Shown piece by piece: positions 63,050 to 64,000 of a DNA stretch of 64,000 nucleotides (its first letter is position 1; every line of letters begins with the position of its first letter). Source of the stretch: Triops longicaudatus (taxonomy: Eukaryota > Arthropoda > Branchiopoda > Notostraca > Triopsidae). The DNA lies in NCBI GenBank assembly GCA_022885665.1, contig JAGQDJ010000094.1, positions 1 through 64,000 on the forward strand, given 5' to 3'. The translations under genes and the position numbers were made by a program. The notes under the pieces were generated by a model that ran no database searches, was not told the origin of the DNA, and saw nothing but the letters and a program-made list of their open reading frames with translations.

Positions 63050-64000
63050 AATGACAGTTTTCTGATAACGCTCCAATCTACGCAAAATGAACTAAGATTT
63101 AGTTACAAGGAATTTCTAAAATTTTTCACTCGATATTGTTATGTACTAACACTCCTTTCGTATGTTGTGTACGACAATGGTAAGTACAAAATGCGAATTA
63201 CGATTTCACCACACGCATCAAGGGCAAGCGTGTTTTTGTACTTCAACGTACTTTACCACAGTCCAACAAAAAAATCAAGATCATATTTAATTAGGTCGTT
63301 CATTGAAAATAATACGGATAACTGGGTCAAACAAGCACACTGGATTAGTCATTAGTTTCAATGAAAAACGGAAACCACTCCCGGGTGATTACCGAAACCA
63401 GCTCACCTAAAATGACGACCCAATTCAACGCAGCGAAGACAGCTTAAACGCTTTGCGCGTAATCGCTACGAAAATCCAAGCTAGCTTAAAATTCACTGTT
63501 ACATGTTCGCACCTCCACTTAAATCCCTCGCCTTTTCATACTGCATCCTAATTTCTCATTACTCCCACAAAATTATCTCAACGTTGCACTAAGTTACTGA
63601 ACCTCCAACTCCATTCCCTTATCTCGTCAAGTTTCCCCGGTTTGGAATGCAAATTACTTTTCAGACCACATTAGTTGGACAGTACAGCACACAGCCATGC
63701 AGTTCCACAGTTCAGTAACGCTATTCCTAAGACCGACACGCACCACAACTCGTAAATTCGATTTGTCAGACAACAACAGACGACACGCTACACATTTACT
63801 GTTAAACGCCCTCTTCCTCAGGAGCTTATGGAAATGGACATTTCGCCCAATATAAGGTCGTTCACCCACCAAAACAACCTTCCTACCTTATACGTCCAAA
63901 ATTCCTTACATATTTGAGCACTCTCTCAAAGAATACGACGACAAAAAGATAGTAAAAATATTCTATTACAAGGCCAAACGCACCAGAGCTTTGAAACGCA

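Larger units (their letters stand above)
58111..64000. other. Region upstream of EVI5 with no recognised gene
   Basis: AT-rich DNA with a long poly-A run (about 61274-61305), a TC-rich run near 60001-60024 and a MITE end near 63049. A 94-codon minus-strand open frame at 61358-61642 (with FEAKKLRLGLGVSDVDDDYC) and a 52-codon one at 62350-62508 have protein-like composition, but I recognise neither. I cannot support any complete gene. Confidence 0.5.

Overview
The window is animal nuclear DNA, most likely from an arthropod and plausibly a crustacean or other pancrustacean. Every recognisable gene is a spliced metazoan gene with GT-AG introns, many of them only 50-100 bases long. The sequence is AT-rich, with AAT/TAA and poly-A runs and small DNA-transposon remnants. 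There is no operon structure, CRISPR array, prophage or rRNA. The arthropod call rests on the secreted maltases, the single NPC2-type lipid carrier and the form of the kinesin light chain; I cannot name the species. All gene models were built by eye from splice sites and reading phase, and exon lengths and phases close exactly for each one.

Layout. 2.1-2.8 kb (+): an NPC2-like secreted sterol carrier, 4 exons. 4.8-9.5 kb (-): kinesin light chain, 8 coding exons plus a candidate alternative last exon. 9.5-18.6 kb: long non-coding stretch. 18.6-20.7 kb (-): translation initiation factor eIF5, 6 coding exons. 20.7-24.3 kb: non-coding, between divergent genes. 24.4-25.6 kb (+): ZNF622/REI1-type 60S maturation factor, 3 coding exons. 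27.9-31.2 kb (+): GPCPD1, a CBM20 plus GDPD glycerophosphodiesterase, 13 coding exons. 32.1-40.6 kb (-): three tandem GH13 maltases, each with 11 coding exons and the same intron positions. 41.9-58.1 kb (-): EVI5, a TBC-domain Rab GAP with a long coiled coil, 17 coding exons and two introns of about 4-5.5 kb. 58.1-64 kb: upstream DNA with no recognised gene.

The genes are mostly unrelated housekeeping genes: kinesin transport, translation start, ribosome maturation, phospholipid and sterol handling, and Rab recycling. The one local family is the maltase cluster, which would digest alpha-glucosides outside the cell.

The points most worth a second look are these. The middle maltase has lost the conserved Asn-His of GH13 region I. 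Kinesin light chain has a second possible C-terminal exon. A 22-23-base tandem repeat lies just inside EVI5 intron 1. A complete pogo-like MITE with TA target duplication lies upstream of that repeat within the same intron. A perfect GTCACGTGAC site and two AACCGGT sites lie upstream of GPCPD1. I did not find a convincing wholly new biological system.
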